Positions 51,920-61,358 of a stretch of DNA of 64,000 nucleotides are shown one piece after another (within the stretch, counting starts at the first letter, position 1; every line of letters starts with the position of its first letter). This DNA comes from Phycisphaerales bacterium (lineage in GTDB: Bacteria > Planctomycetota > Phycisphaerae > Phycisphaerales > UBA1924). The position numbers and the translations under genes were made by a program. The DNA lies in NCBI GenBank assembly GCA_028279375.1, contig JANQNW010000010.1, positions 248,001 through 312,000 of the forward strand, in the 5' to 3' direction. The notes beneath the pieces are model-generated. The model was given only the letters and a program-made list of their open reading frames with translations. It was not told the DNA's origin and made no database searches.

Positions 51920-52606
51920 ATGGATCAGTACCTGGACATGCTCGGGCGGCTCTTTTCCTCAGGCGGATGGGTGATGTGGCCGCTCTCGGCGCTGAGCCTC
52001 TTCTCCGTCACGATTTGTGTGGAGCGCACGATCTTCTGGGTGCGGACGAACAAGGGGCATCGCGACCGGTGGATCCGGACGCTCTCGCATCGCCTTCGCA
52101 AGGGCGATCGCTCCGGGGCCGACGAACTCCTGGCGGATGACAGGTCGGTGTACGGTCGAGTCATGACGACGGTGCTCGATCACGGGACGTCGGAGGCCTC
52201 GGCGATCGATGCGGTGGAGGGCAATCGGCACACGATCGAAGCCTACTCGAGCGCCCTTTCGACGATCATTACGGCCGCGCCGATGCTCGGCATCCTCGGC
52301 ACCGTGACCGGCATCATTCAGAGTTTTCGCCTGCTGGGAGCGACGAACGCGTCGGTGACGGATCCGGCGCAGGTCGCCTCTGGCATCTCCGAAGCGCTGA
52401 TCACCACGGCGTTCGGACTGATCGTCGCGATGGTCACGCTCTTTCCCTACGCGATATTCCGCTCGATGGCCGATCGATGCCTGAGCAACCTCGAGCATCT
52501 GATCGCGGCGTCGCTCGCCGGCGCACAGCGCGCTGCGCAGGCCCCCAAGCCAACCCCGGCGCCGGAGCCGAAGCAGGTTGAGCTCGCGGCCGGAAGCGCA
52601 ACCTAA
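51920..52606 (+). CDS. MotA/TolQ/ExbB-family proton channel protein
   Basis: The 228-residue inner-membrane protein has one early helix (about residues 15-35), then a cytoplasmic loop, then the two long helices typical of TolQ/ExbB with APMLGILGTVTGIIQSF and ISEALITTAFGLIVAMVTLFPYAIF. Such proteins use the proton gradient to energise outer-membrane transport or cell-envelope work through an ExbD/TolR partner. No ExbD gene follows here: the next gene is on the other strand. The C-terminus is an Ala/Pro-rich tail. Confidence 0.92.
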   Translation: MDQYLDMLGRLFSSGGWVMWPLSALSLFSVTICVERTIFWVRTNKGHRDRWIRTLSHRLRKGDRSGADELLADDRSVYGRVMTTVLDHGTSEASAIDAVEGNRHTIEAYSSALSTIITAAPMLGILGTVTGIIQSFRLLGATNASVTDPAQVASGISEALITTAFGLIVAMVTLFPYAIFRSMADRCLSNLEHLIAASLAGAQRAAQAPKPTPAPEPKQVELAAGSAT

Positions 52607-52648
52607 GCGCGGATTCTCCGCAACTCATTCTCTCGTTGTGTTGCTTCG

Positions 52649-53116
52649 TCAGGACGCGACCTGCTGCTCGGATTCTTCGAGCAGCGAGAAGATCTGCTCG
52701 GCGCTCGTTGCGCCGTAGATCGCGTTGCGGAAGTCTTCCTTCGTCATCAGCCTGCTGACGCGCGCGAGCGCCTGGATGTGATCGCTCGTGCGATCGACCG
52801 GGCTTGCGAGCAGGATGACAAGGCTGACGGGTTTCTGATCGATCGCGGCGAAGTCAATCGGATCAGCAGGCTTGCCAATTGCAATCGCGAGGTCGGTGAG
52901 ACCTTCACACTTGCCGTGCGGAATGGCGAGGCCATGCCCGATGCCGGTGGTGCGCGTCTGTTCGCGCGACCAGACGGCTTCCTTGAGGCCGTCGGCGTCA
53001 ACAACTTTGCCGGCGCCGGCGAGCACATCAACGAGTTCGTCGATGACGCCCTTCTTGTCCGTCGCGACAAGCGGCGCCTTGATGCATTCGATTGTGAGAA
53101 TGTCGAGCAGGTTCAT
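52649..53116 (-). CDS. PTS EIIA domain protein (PtsN/fructose-like)
   Basis: The 155-residue protein is a single EIIA domain of the fructose/nitrogen type. The phospho-accepting histidine lies in TGIGHGLAIPHGKC, the family signature, and the C-terminal helix carries the usual LARVSRLMTKEDFRNAI. No sugar-transport EIIB/EIIC gene is adjacent, so a regulatory PtsN role is more likely than uptake. HPr and EI genes are not in the window. Confidence 0.9.
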   Translation of the reverse strand: MNLLDILTIECIKAPLVATDKKGVIDELVDVLAGAGKVVDADGLKEAVWSREQTRTTGIGHGLAIPHGKCEGLTDLAIAIGKPADPIDFAAIDQKPVSLVILLASPVDRTSDHIQALARVSRLMTKEDFRNAIYGATSAEQIFSLLEESEQQVAS

Positions 53117-53282
53117 GCGCGGCCTCGTACAGCGAGGGCCATCCGACCGAAGCCGGATTCGAAAGCCAGATCAGAAAGTGCGGGGCGGTCGAACTCGCCA
53201 TGTCGGCCGAGCCCACATTCCTCCGAATGAAACATAGTACCTTGCCATTCGCCCCGGCAAAACCAACCGGAATGTGCGGATC

Positions 53283-54656
53283 TCACGCGAGCAGGACAGC
53301 GTAGGCGCCGTCGGAGTAATTCTCGGGCGCCTGTCCCGGGCCGCCCTCAGGAAGGCGTCTATTCTCGCGCTCGAGTTGCAGGTCATGCCAGCGGGCTGCC
53401 CAGGCAGCCTGCTCCTCGTTCTCGCGTGCGTCGAGGCTACATGTGGAATAGAGAATCCGTCCGCGTCGGCTGCCTGCGGGCCCGGCGGTGAGACGCATCG
53501 AGTTGGCCACGATCTGACGCTGAAGTTCCACGAGGCCCTTGGTGCTCTCTTCCGAGGCTCGATAACGGGCCTCGACTCGGCGCGCGAGCACGCCGGTGTT
53601 GGAGCAGGGGACATCGAGGAGAATCAGATCGGCCTGGCCAGCCCACTCGTCGAGATGGCGGAAAAGGATGACCTCGACCTGCGGGTGACTCTCGAAGACG
53701 CTCGCGAGGTCGCGCTGTCGCGCCGGGTCGATGTCGGTGGCGACGATCCGGGCCTCCGGGAACGCGCTGGCGAGCTGGCGCGTCTTGGTGCCGCGCCCGG
53801 CGCAGGCGTCGATCACGAGCTCTGGTTCGAGATCCACGACGCTCATGGCGGCGAGGCTCGACGCCGGGTCCTGCACCCAGAGGTCATCGCGCTCGTCGAG
53901 GAGCTGGATGAGGCCTGCGCGATCGCCAGTGAATACGTGATGGCCCGGCGCTGCGTGGGGAATGAGGACGCGGCTCTCGAGGGCCTCGGGCTCGAGGGGG
54001 CGCTGGAGGTGCGCGGTGTTCAGGATGATCGGCGGGCGAGCGAGGCCATGCGTCGCGAGCTTGCGCACGTCTCGAAGCGTCATCGAGCGCTCCCAGAGAT
54101 CCAGAAGCGAAGTCGGGTTGCTGGTCGCGATCGAGAGGCGCTGCTTTGAGTCCTCGGGGAGAATCTCACCAGCGAGCGCAAGCGCACCGCCATCTTCCAG
54201 TGGGAGCTCGTCCCGCCGGTCGGTCCATGACTCGCGCTGGGGCTCATCTGCGCGCATCTCTGAGACGCGCCGGAGGATGGAGTTCACGAAGCCGCCGGCG
54301 CCGGGACGCACTGCGCGCTTGGCCCACTCGACAGTCTCGTTGATCGCCGCATGGTCCGGCACGCGGTCCATGAAGAGAAGCTGGGCGGCGCCGGCCATGA
54401 GCGCGGCTCGCACGCGCGGCTCGATCTCGTCGAGAGGTCGGCTTGCGCCACTCGACAGCAGGAACTCGATCGTCAGCCAGCGCCTGAGCACGATCTCCTC
54501 GAGCGCGTGCGCAAAGGCCGCATCGCGCGTCGAGAGGTCGTCGAGCGCCATGGGCTGCAGATCGAGATCGGGGAATCTGCGGACCTGTTTGGCGATGCGG
54601 CGGATGGCGCGATCGCGCGCAAGATCCGTGATTTCGACGGTCTGGGGATTCTCCAC
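53283..54656 (-). CDS. rsmB: RsmB-type 16S rRNA cytosine-C5 methyltransferase with NusB domain
   Basis: The 457-residue protein has an N-terminal NusB-like RNA-binding domain (about residues 1-150, with the AINETVEWAKRAVRPGAGGFVNSILRRV helix pair) and a C-terminal SAM-dependent methyltransferase. The SAM site is DACAGRGTKTRQLA, the two functional cysteines are in DVPCSNTGVLARR and YSTCSLDARENEEQ. It would methylate a cytosine in 16S rRNA (C967 in E. coli). The start is GTG at 54656; the frame runs further upstream but overlaps the permease gene. It lies 28 bases downstream of that gene. Confidence 0.93.
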   Translation of the reverse strand: MENPQTVEITDLARDRAIRRIAKQVRRFPDLDLQPMALDDLSTRDAAFAHALEEIVLRRWLTIEFLLSSGASRPLDEIEPRVRAALMAGAAQLLFMDRVPDHAAINETVEWAKRAVRPGAGGFVNSILRRVSEMRADEPQRESWTDRRDELPLEDGGALALAGEILPEDSKQRLSIATSNPTSLLDLWERSMTLRDVRKLATHGLARPPIILNTAHLQRPLEPEALESRVLIPHAAPGHHVFTGDRAGLIQLLDERDDLWVQDPASSLAAMSVVDLEPELVIDACAGRGTKTRQLASAFPEARIVATDIDPARQRDLASVFESHPQVEVILFRHLDEWAGQADLILLDVPCSNTGVLARRVEARYRASEESTKGLVELQRQIVANSMRLTAGPAGSRRGRILYSTCSLDARENEEQAAWAARWHDLQLERENRRLPEGGPGQAPENYSDGAYAVLLA

Positions 54657-54684
54657 GCGCCGAGTGTAGCTGTCGGGGCGGAGG

Positions 54685-56016
54685 CTAGTCGTGGCGCAGC
54701 GCGACGATCGGATCCTGCCTCGCCGCGACGATGGCGGGGTAGATCCCGAAGATGAGCCCGGTCGCCGTCGCCACGCTGAACGACAGGATGATCGACCATC
54801 CGGTGAGCGTGGTCGGGAGGCTCGCGTCCGCGGAGAAGAAGTCACCGATGACAGGAATCTGATAGGCGATTTCCGATCCCCATCCGATGAGGACGCTGAG
54901 GCCGACGCCGAGGGCGACGCCCAGCAGCCCACCGATCGCGCTCAATACGCCGGTCTCGACGAGGAACTGCGAGACGATGTGCTTGCGAGTCGCGCCGAGG
55001 GCGCGCCGGATGCCGATCTCGCGCGTCCGCTCGGTCACTGAGGCGAGCATGATGTTCATGATGCCGATGCCGCCGACGAGGAGTGAGATGCCGGCGATGG
55101 CGCCGAGGACGAGACTCCAGGTCAGCGCCGTCTTGCGTGCGCTTTCGAGGAGCTGATAGGGGACATGCAGCTCGTAGTCCTTCTCGCGCGGGTGGAGGGC
55201 AATGAGGAGCCGCTCCAGCCGCGCCGCGTCGGAAAGGACTCGCTCGCGATTGGGGGCGACGATGTAGATCTCGTAGAGTTCGACTTCCTCGGCGCTGAAG
55301 GAGCCGCTGGCGCGCCGCACGACAGTGTCGCCGAAGAGGTCGCGGGCGCTGGTCTTGGGAATATGGACATCGAGATTGAAGTCGCGTCCGACGAGCGTTC
55401 CCGCTGCGCCCCCGGCGAGGCCGACAGGCTCGAGTTCGCCAATGACCGTGACCACTTGCTCATCAATGCGCATCGACTGGCCGAGCGGATCGTCAAATGG
55501 GAAGAGGGCGCGGGCGACTTCGGAGCCGATGACGGCGACCATCGCGCGCTGATCGAGATCTTCCCGCGTGATGTAGCGGCCGCGCTTGAGTCGCAGCCGG
55601 GCGACATCAAGGACTTCGGGCTCGACGCCGAAGGCCTGCGAGACGAGGCGCCGATCGCCCTTGAGCACCTGTCCGCCGACGGATTTCAGCGAGACGATGG
55701 CTTCCGCGTCGGGGAAGTTCTGCTCGATCACTTTGAGGTCGCCGAAGGTGAGGCCGTACTTGAGGACCCATGACCGCTGCTGCCCGCCCTGCGCTTGCGC
55801 TGATTCGGCAGGTTTCAGGGAACGAATGATGAGATTGCGAGCGCCGAGGCGCTCGATCTGATCGAGAGCCTGTCGCTTGGAGCCCTCACCGATGGAGACC
55901 ATCGTGATGACGGCGGTGACGCCGAGGATGATGCCGAGCGCGGTGAGCGTAGAGCGAAGGAGATGCAGGCGCAGGTTCTTCAGGCCGAGCCGGATTGTCT
56001 CGAGGATGAAGAACAT
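54685..56016 (-). CDS. MacB-type ABC transporter permease
   Basis: The 443-residue protein has one N-terminal helix (LTALGIILGVTAVITMVSIGEG), a large periplasmic MacB-like domain (about residues 50-290) and three C-terminal helices with SLLVGGIGIMNIMLASVTERTREIGIRRALGA, the FtsX-like signature. Such permeases work with an ATPase and a membrane-fusion protein in mechanotransmission or export. No ATPase gene adjoins it in the window; the downstream gene is rsmB. The substrate is unknown. Confidence 0.92.
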   Translation of the reverse strand: MFFILETIRLGLKNLRLHLLRSTLTALGIILGVTAVITMVSIGEGSKRQALDQIERLGARNLIIRSLKPAESAQAQGGQQRSWVLKYGLTFGDLKVIEQNFPDAEAIVSLKSVGGQVLKGDRRLVSQAFGVEPEVLDVARLRLKRGRYITREDLDQRAMVAVIGSEVARALFPFDDPLGQSMRIDEQVVTVIGELEPVGLAGGAAGTLVGRDFNLDVHIPKTSARDLFGDTVVRRASGSFSAEEVELYEIYIVAPNRERVLSDAARLERLLIALHPREKDYELHVPYQLLESARKTALTWSLVLGAIAGISLLVGGIGIMNIMLASVTERTREIGIRRALGATRKHIVSQFLVETGVLSAIGGLLGVALGVGLSVLIGWGSEIAYQIPVIGDFFSADASLPTTLTGWSIILSFSVATATGLIFGIYPAIVAARQDPIVALRHD

Positions 56017-56100
56017 GTGGTCGTCTGGCGTCCCCTGTGGAGCGCGCGCGGGCGCCTCCTAATCGTCTACTCTTGGATCGTACCGGCGAGAGGAGCAGGC

Positions 56101-56391
56101 GTGGCGACGATTGACGTCATCAGCGAGACGGAGCAGGACGGCGGCTGGGAGTTCGAGGTCGTCGTGCGCGCGGGCGAGGAGTCGCCGGATCGCACCTGCC
56201 GCCTCCAGCTGAGCTGGGTTGACTATGAGTTCTGGAGCGGCGGAAGCGTGGCGCCGTCACGCGTCGGCGGCGCGGTGGTGCGCTATCTGATCGAGACTCA
56301 TCCGGAGGAGGGGCTGCCGGCGGCGCTGGACGCATCGACAGCGCGTCGGCGTCATCCGGACATCGATGAGCGTCTCCGCGCCTACCTCTAG
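56101..56391 (+). CDS. Small hypothetical protein
   Basis: The 96-residue product is not one I recognise. It has a beta-rich N-terminal half (TIDVISETEQDGGWEFEVVVRAGEE and RLQLSWVDYEFWSG) and a C-terminal helix with RRRHPDIDERLRAYL. The start is GTG at 56101 with GAGGAG eight bases upstream. It lies divergent from the MacB-like permease and converges with the chaperone gene 10 bases after its stop. There is no signal peptide, so it is expected in the cytoplasm. Confidence 0.65.
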   Translation: MATIDVISETEQDGGWEFEVVVRAGEESPDRTCRLQLSWVDYEFWSGGSVAPSRVGGAVVRYLIETHPEEGLPAALDASTARRRHPDIDERLRAYL

Positions 56392-56400
56392 GTCAGAACG

Positions 56401-58437
56401 TCAGGACCCGGTCGCGACGGCCGACTCCTCGACCGACTCTTCCTCATCGTCGAGCGTCTCGCGAATGTCCGGCACGTAGTTGAGCTTCGCAGCGAGCCGA
56501 TCTTTGCTGAATGGCCAGTCGGGCCCGTTGGCGAGGCCGCCGATCTCGGGATTCGGCGAATCCGCAATGCGCGGCTCCAGGCGCCGGTAGGTCTCCTGCG
56601 CGATCGGCTCAACCGAGTTGATGCGCACGAGCGCCAGCTCGAGAAACTCGGGCGACGGCACGACAATGATGTTCTGCTCAGGGCCGCGATCGATGGCGCC
56701 GAGGCGCGGATCGAGCGACTCGACGTGCGTCATGATGGCCGTGCGCACGTCTTCATTGTTGAAGTTCGAAGGCACGCCCTGGCCAGTCGCGGCGTTGCTC
56801 ATGATGTTGTGACGAACGTTGATATCCGTTGTGAGCGTCACGTTCTGGTCCGTGATCGCGCGATTGAAATCGACGATAGCGTCGGTGCGCAGGGTGTCCT
56901 GAAGTTCGATCATCGCTTCGTAGGCCTTCAGGCGCTTGAGGTCGGCGACGATCTTGCCGCGGAGATCCTCGAGATCGTCGGCGGGTCGCGCCGGTCGCGC
57001 GTCGAGCAGTCGATAGAAGTAGATGTTGCCGGAGGGATCGGTGAGGAATCGCCGATCGACAGGGCCGACCTGCACTTCGAGGGGGGTGTCCTCATTCAGT
57101 TCACGCGTGTTGAACGCGAGGTCGTCGAAACGAATCCGGGTGGGGCCGCGGCGCTGGGCCGCGCCGCCAATGTCATTGCGAAGCAGTGAGTTCATGCTCT
57201 CGCGATCGACGGCTCCTGGCGTAAGGCGAGCGTCCACGACGGGAAAAACACCGCCGAGAAACTCGGCGAGATCCGCGTTGACGGCGTCGGCGATCTCCTG
57301 GAAATCGGCCTTACGCGAGTTCCAGTCTTCGGGGACCTCCGTCACGCCGTCGACGGTTGGATAGTCGGGCTCGCGCTTGAGCAGTTCGGCCTGCAGAAGG
57401 CGGACGGCCCTCTGGGCGACGTCTTCAGCCTGCTCGTTGCGCATTTCGCGCTCGACGATCGGACGCGCTTCGGAGAAGTCCGCGGCGTATCTCGACTTGT
57501 CACGCTGGTAGCGCGCGGAGACGGCGATCGGATCGAGCTGGACGTTCTCGTCGATGAGATTCCGGTTGATCTTGAGCCACTCGGCGGAGACGACGGGATC
57601 GAGGCGATAGCCGAATCCGTGACGCCCCTCGCCTTCGATGATGTCGCGGAACTCATCAAACTGCGCCTGGATCTCCTCCTCGGTGGGCTGGGGCATGGAG
57701 TCGACAAGATCGTTGGTCCCGATCATGGCGTAATCGACGCGCGCCTGATCGAACTGATCGCGCACGTCGCGGATGGCCTCGAGATCGGAGAGCTTGATCG
57801 AGCGCTCGTACGCGTTGTACATGCGGATGACGCCACGAGCCTCGGCGAGCATCTGATCGACCTCACCCGGGGCTGTGCGGTACTGCCCGATGCCGGAGAA
57901 GTTCGCCCGATCGGCCGCGGCTGTCATGGCGTTGAAGAGTTCGAGCTCGAACGCGACCTGATCGAAGTTATTCACTCCAAGAATGGACGGATCGACGCCC
58001 TGGGACTCGAGCAGTCGGCGCTGATAGTCAACCTGCTGCTGTTGGGCGGCGGCGATGTTCTGGGCAAGCTCGCCGATCCAGTTGCGGCCATCCTGGGGGC
58101 CGCCGACGAATCCGCCTTCGCGCGCGTTCTCAACGAGCAGATGCCAGTGCTCATCGTCGGGTCGGCCCTCGACGAAGTTGACGCCGATGAGCCGGTGGAC
58201 GATTGAGCCCTGCCCGCGAGCTTGCGGCGGGAGCATTGACTCATAGAAGTTGAGCGCCGCTCTGGAGTGCATGAGCTCGGAGTTGAGCACGTCGCGACCT
58301 CCGATCGTCGCGACCACCGGGTCGCGCGATCCCTGGCCGACCTGCGTGAGGGCCTGCGGGAGGAGGAAGACGACCATGAGCAGCGATCCGCCGACGGCGA
58401 GGATCAACTTGTTGTACTTGCGAAAGAACTTGAGCAT
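56401..58437 (-). CDS. SurA/PpiD-like membrane-anchored periplasmic chaperone
   Basis: The 678-residue protein begins with a short cytoplasmic end, one membrane helix (LILAVGGSLLMVVFLLPQA) and then a long periplasmic region. Its layout resembles PpiD: VATIGGRDVLNSELMHSR near the start matches SurA_N-type segments (xVNGxxIxxxEF), and long helical stretches follow. I see no clear parvulin isomerase motif, so the role may be chaperone-only. Acidic residues dominate the C-terminus. The gene is single and lies 145 bases downstream of rpsD. Confidence 0.65.
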   Translation of the reverse strand: MLKFFRKYNKLILAVGGSLLMVVFLLPQALTQVGQGSRDPVVATIGGRDVLNSELMHSRAALNFYESMLPPQARGQGSIVHRLIGVNFVEGRPDDEHWHLLVENAREGGFVGGPQDGRNWIGELAQNIAAAQQQQVDYQRRLLESQGVDPSILGVNNFDQVAFELELFNAMTAAADRANFSGIGQYRTAPGEVDQMLAEARGVIRMYNAYERSIKLSDLEAIRDVRDQFDQARVDYAMIGTNDLVDSMPQPTEEEIQAQFDEFRDIIEGEGRHGFGYRLDPVVSAEWLKINRNLIDENVQLDPIAVSARYQRDKSRYAADFSEARPIVEREMRNEQAEDVAQRAVRLLQAELLKREPDYPTVDGVTEVPEDWNSRKADFQEIADAVNADLAEFLGGVFPVVDARLTPGAVDRESMNSLLRNDIGGAAQRRGPTRIRFDDLAFNTRELNEDTPLEVQVGPVDRRFLTDPSGNIYFYRLLDARPARPADDLEDLRGKIVADLKRLKAYEAMIELQDTLRTDAIVDFNRAITDQNVTLTTDINVRHNIMSNAATGQGVPSNFNNEDVRTAIMTHVESLDPRLGAIDRGPEQNIIVVPSPEFLELALVRINSVEPIAQETYRRLEPRIADSPNPEIGGLANGPDWPFSKDRLAAKLNYVPDIRETLDDEEESVEESAVATGS

Positions 58438-58582
58438 GACGCCACCGTTCTCGAGTCAGTTTCAGTTGCGTGCGCGCGATCCGGCGCGCCCCGATACATC
58501 GAGTCGTCCCTGCGCGGCACGCAGGGCGCCGAGTCCGCGCATCGCCCGCCTCGGCGGGCCAGTGCGGACGAGACCGACTCTA

Positions 58583-59182
58583 TTAACGATAGAACTCGAC
58601 GATGAGGTTCATGTTGACCTCGAAGGGCACCTCGTCGGGCGCCGGCAGCGAGGCCACGGTCGCGCTGAGTTCGCTCGGGTTCACTTCGAGCCAGCCGGGG
58701 ACGATGTGGCCGACGAGCGACTCCATGTTGTCGCGCGCGAGATTGTGGATGCCGTCCTTGAGCGTGATCTTGTCGCCCGGACGCAGCTGGTAGCTGGGAC
58801 GATCGACCTTGTGGCCATTCACACGCACGTGTCCGTGGGCGACCATCTGGCGGGCGGCCCAGATACTGCGGACGAATCCAGATCGCCGGATGGCGTTGTC
58901 CAGGCGACGCTCAAGGAGCTGGATCAGGATGTCGCCAGTGTTGCCCTTGCGGCGCTTCGCTTCGGCGATGTAGCGCCGGAACTGCTTCTCCATCACGTTG
59001 TAATGGAAGCGGAGCTTCTGCTTCTCGTTGAGGCGCAGGCCGTAGTCGCGCAGACGACGACCGCGGTAGCCGTGCATACCGGGGGGTGAGAGTTGTCTCT
59101 TGGCGGTGTGCTTCGGGAGGTCTGCGATGGCGACGCCGACGCGCCGGGACAGCTTGACCTTGGGGCCGAGGTAACGAGCCAT
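58583..59182 (-). CDS. rpsD: 30S ribosomal protein S4
   Basis: S4 binds 16S rRNA early in small-subunit assembly. The 199-residue protein has the S4 N-terminal domain ([16 protein letters not shown], then [31 protein letters not shown]) and the S4 RNA-binding fold ([35 protein letters not shown]). It has no N-terminal zinc cysteines. The start at 59182 follows GGAG by seven bases; an upstream ATG at 59197 would add five residues. It is a single gene here, apart from the usual alpha operon. Confidence 0.97.
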   Translation of the reverse strand: MARYLGPKVKLSRRVGVAIADLPKHTAKRQLSPPGMHGYRGRRLRDYGLRLNEKQKLRFHYNVMEKQFRRYIAEAKRRKGNTGDILIQLLERRLDNAIRRSGFVRSIWAARQMVAHGHVRVNGHKVDRPSYQLRPGDKITLKDGIHNLARDNMESLVGHIVPGWLEVNPSELSATVASLPAPDEVPFEVNMNLIVEFYR

Positions 59183-59507
59183 TTGTTTCTCCGTCAAATC
59201 CCGGGGACTTGCTCCGGGAGGTGCTCATCGCCGCCTGTGGCGATGTGGTGAGCGATCGGCGTGGGTTCCCGCGACTGCGGCCCAGGCTCCGGCTCGCGCG
59301 ACCCTTCGGGGTCGGGCGTCCGGTCGATCCGGTCTGTCAAAACGAAACGAGCCGGGGATTTCACCAGAGGCGGGCCGATTCGTCAAGGAGCCAGCGAATT
59401 CACCGATCCGGGGGCACTCCTTAGGCCTTCGTGAGGGTCCGGCAAAGCTAGTATTGGCGCGCCGTTCGCCACGATTCCGTGCTCGCCATTTGCCGAGGGG
59501 TTCAGCA
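59183..59507. other. Divergent leader region of rpsD and purF
   Basis: There is no gene in these 325 bases. On the rpsD strand three hairpins are stacked before the start: TCCCGG/CCGGGA (59199-59204 with 59214-59219), CATCGCC/GGCGATG (59226-59232 with 59239-59245) and CGACCC/GGGTCG with a UUCG-type loop (59299-59304 with 59309-59314). A TTGACA box lies on the minus strand at 59335-59340, but no good -10 follows it. The hairpins could be an S4 autoregulatory site, which is inference. On the purF side a TAGTAT box near 59451 is a weak -10 candidate. Confidence 0.4.
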
Positions 59508-61043
59508 GTGCCACCGGAGAGGATTCCGCTTCCCGTGCTGGCTGCCCGTCCATCCGGACGGGACGATGTGGCATGGGCGGACGCGGGTGAGAAGAAGGAA
59601 AAATGCGGCGTCTTCGGCGTCTGGGGGGCCTCGGGCCCTGCGAAGCTCGCATATTTCGCTCTCTACGCCCAACAGCACCGGGGGCAGGAGTCAGCGGGCA
59701 TCGCGGTCACTGACGGCAAGTCGCTCGGCGCCCACACGGGTATGGGGCTGGTGGCTGAGGTGTTCGACCGGCGGACGCTGGCTGATCTCGACCTCATGGC
59801 CTGCGGGGCAAGCGGGTCGCCGATGCCGACGGGCGGGGCAATCGGACACAACCGGTACTCGACGACCGGATCGAGTCTCTCGTGCAACGCGCAGCCGCTG
59901 CTGGAGTCCTACATCGACGGCCAGGTCGCGCTGGGGCACAACGGCAACCTGATCAACGCGGCGGGTCTCCGCCATGCGTTCGAGCAGGGAGGTCACATCT
60001 TCCACACGACGAGCGACACGGAAGTCGTGATTCATCTGCTCGCCTCTCCCGAGCAGCAGCGCACGGGCGATCCACTCGGCGCGACGCTTCGGCGCTTGCA
60101 GGGCGCCTTCAGCATGGTCTTTCTCTTCTCCGATCGTGTGGAGGCGGCGCGCGACCCATGGGGATGGCGCCCGCTGGTGCTCGGTCGCATGGAAGGCGGC
60201 GAATGGGTCGTGGCGAGCGAGACGGTCGCCTTCGACGCCATCGGAGCGCGCCTCGAGCGCGAGGTTGAGCCGGGTGAGATCATCACGCTCAATGACGAGG
60301 GGATGAGTTCGCGACGCTTCGCCGAGCCTGCTGACCGCCCGGCGCACTGTGTCTTCGAGCATGTGTACTTCGCGAACCCCTCCAGCCGCGTGTTCGGTCA
60401 GAACGTGCAGGTCGTTCGGGAGCGCATGGGCGAGGAGCTCGCGCGCGAAGCGCCGGTGGAGGCGGATTGGGTCATGCCGATGCCGGACTCGGGAAGGTCC
60501 GCCGCCAACGGCTACGCGCGCGCCTGCAATATCCCATATCGGGAGGGCATCGTTCCCAATCGCTATGTCGGTCGCACATTCATCAAGCCGACGCAGGGTG
60601 AGCGCATTGACGCCGTGCGATTGAAGTTGAACGTGGTCGAAGAGATCGTGCGTGGGAAGCGCGTGATCGTGGTCGACGACTCAATCGTGCGCGGCACGAC
60701 CACGAAGGCGAAGATGGACCAGCTCAGGGGCGCGGGCGCCGAGGAGATCCACTTGAGGATCTCGTGTCCGCCGATCCGGCATCCCTGTTACTTCGGCGTC
60801 GACTTTGCGCGGAAGGACGAACTCATCGCCAACGGGCGCAGCGTCGATGAGATCCGGGAGTTCCTCGGTGTCGATTCGCTCCATTATCTGTCGCTCGAGG
60901 GGCTGCTTCGATGCGTTGAGACGACGGCTCGCCCGGGGACCAACTACTGCACGGCGTGTTATTCGGGCGATTATCGTTTGGACATCGAGCATCCGCTGGC
61001 GAAGGGCATCCTCGAGCGGAACCAGATGGTGATGTTCGAGTGA
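59508..61043 (+). CDS. purF: Amidophosphoribosyltransferase
   Basis: The enzyme makes phosphoribosylamine from PRPP and glutamine, the first step of purine synthesis. The 511-residue protein starts with a propeptide of about 32 residues ending before Cys33 in EKCGVFGVWG, the glutaminase nucleophile that is exposed by processing. The N-terminal glutaminase domain is followed by the PRPP site VIVVDDSIVRGTT. The GTG at 59508 has GAGGGG upstream; earlier in-frame starts lack a ribosome site. Cysteines late in the sequence (CVETTARPGTNYCTAC) are typical of the iron-sulfur form. It stands alone. Confidence 0.95.
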   Translation: MPPERIPLPVLAARPSGRDDVAWADAGEKKEKCGVFGVWGASGPAKLAYFALYAQQHRGQESAGIAVTDGKSLGAHTGMGLVAEVFDRRTLADLDLMACGASGSPMPTGGAIGHNRYSTTGSSLSCNAQPLLESYIDGQVALGHNGNLINAAGLRHAFEQGGHIFHTTSDTEVVIHLLASPEQQRTGDPLGATLRRLQGAFSMVFLFSDRVEAARDPWGWRPLVLGRMEGGEWVVASETVAFDAIGARLEREVEPGEIITLNDEGMSSRRFAEPADRPAHCVFEHVYFANPSSRVFGQNVQVVRERMGEELAREAPVEADWVMPMPDSGRSAANGYARACNIPYREGIVPNRYVGRTFIKPTQGERIDAVRLKLNVVEEIVRGKRVIVVDDSIVRGTTTKAKMDQLRGAGAEEIHLRISCPPIRHPCYFGVDFARKDELIANGRSVDEIREFLGVDSLHYLSLEGLLRCVETTARPGTNYCTACYSGDYRLDIEHPLAKGILERNQMVMFE

Positions 61044-61358
61044 GGTCGCCGAGTCCGTAAAGAACGTGATTTCTTGAACTTGTGAGACGGATGCGATTGC
61101 CCAGGCGGCGCGTCCGTCGTTGTTTCACGCGCAGGCAGTCGAAACCGGATTTCGGGCGTGAAGGCGATCTCCGCCGAGGTCGATCTTCTTTGCGTCGCCA
61201 ACCCGCATTGCCTGTTTTGACAGGCGGCGAGAGGGCGTCCGAGAACTCCAGATTCGACGGAACAGACGCGTCCGAGTATTCGTATCGACCAATCCCTGGG
61301 GAAGTCGATTGCGGCGCTCGGGAACCGAACCTCGCAACTTCCGCCAGGAATCTGAGTC
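61044..61358. other. Intergenic region between purF and a dockerin-type gene
   Basis: I find no convincing gene or strong secondary structure in these 315 bases. A TTGACA hexamer lies near 61215 on the plus strand without a good -10 at the right distance. The open frames here are Arg-rich, lack a ribosome site and look like chance. Confidence 0.4.
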
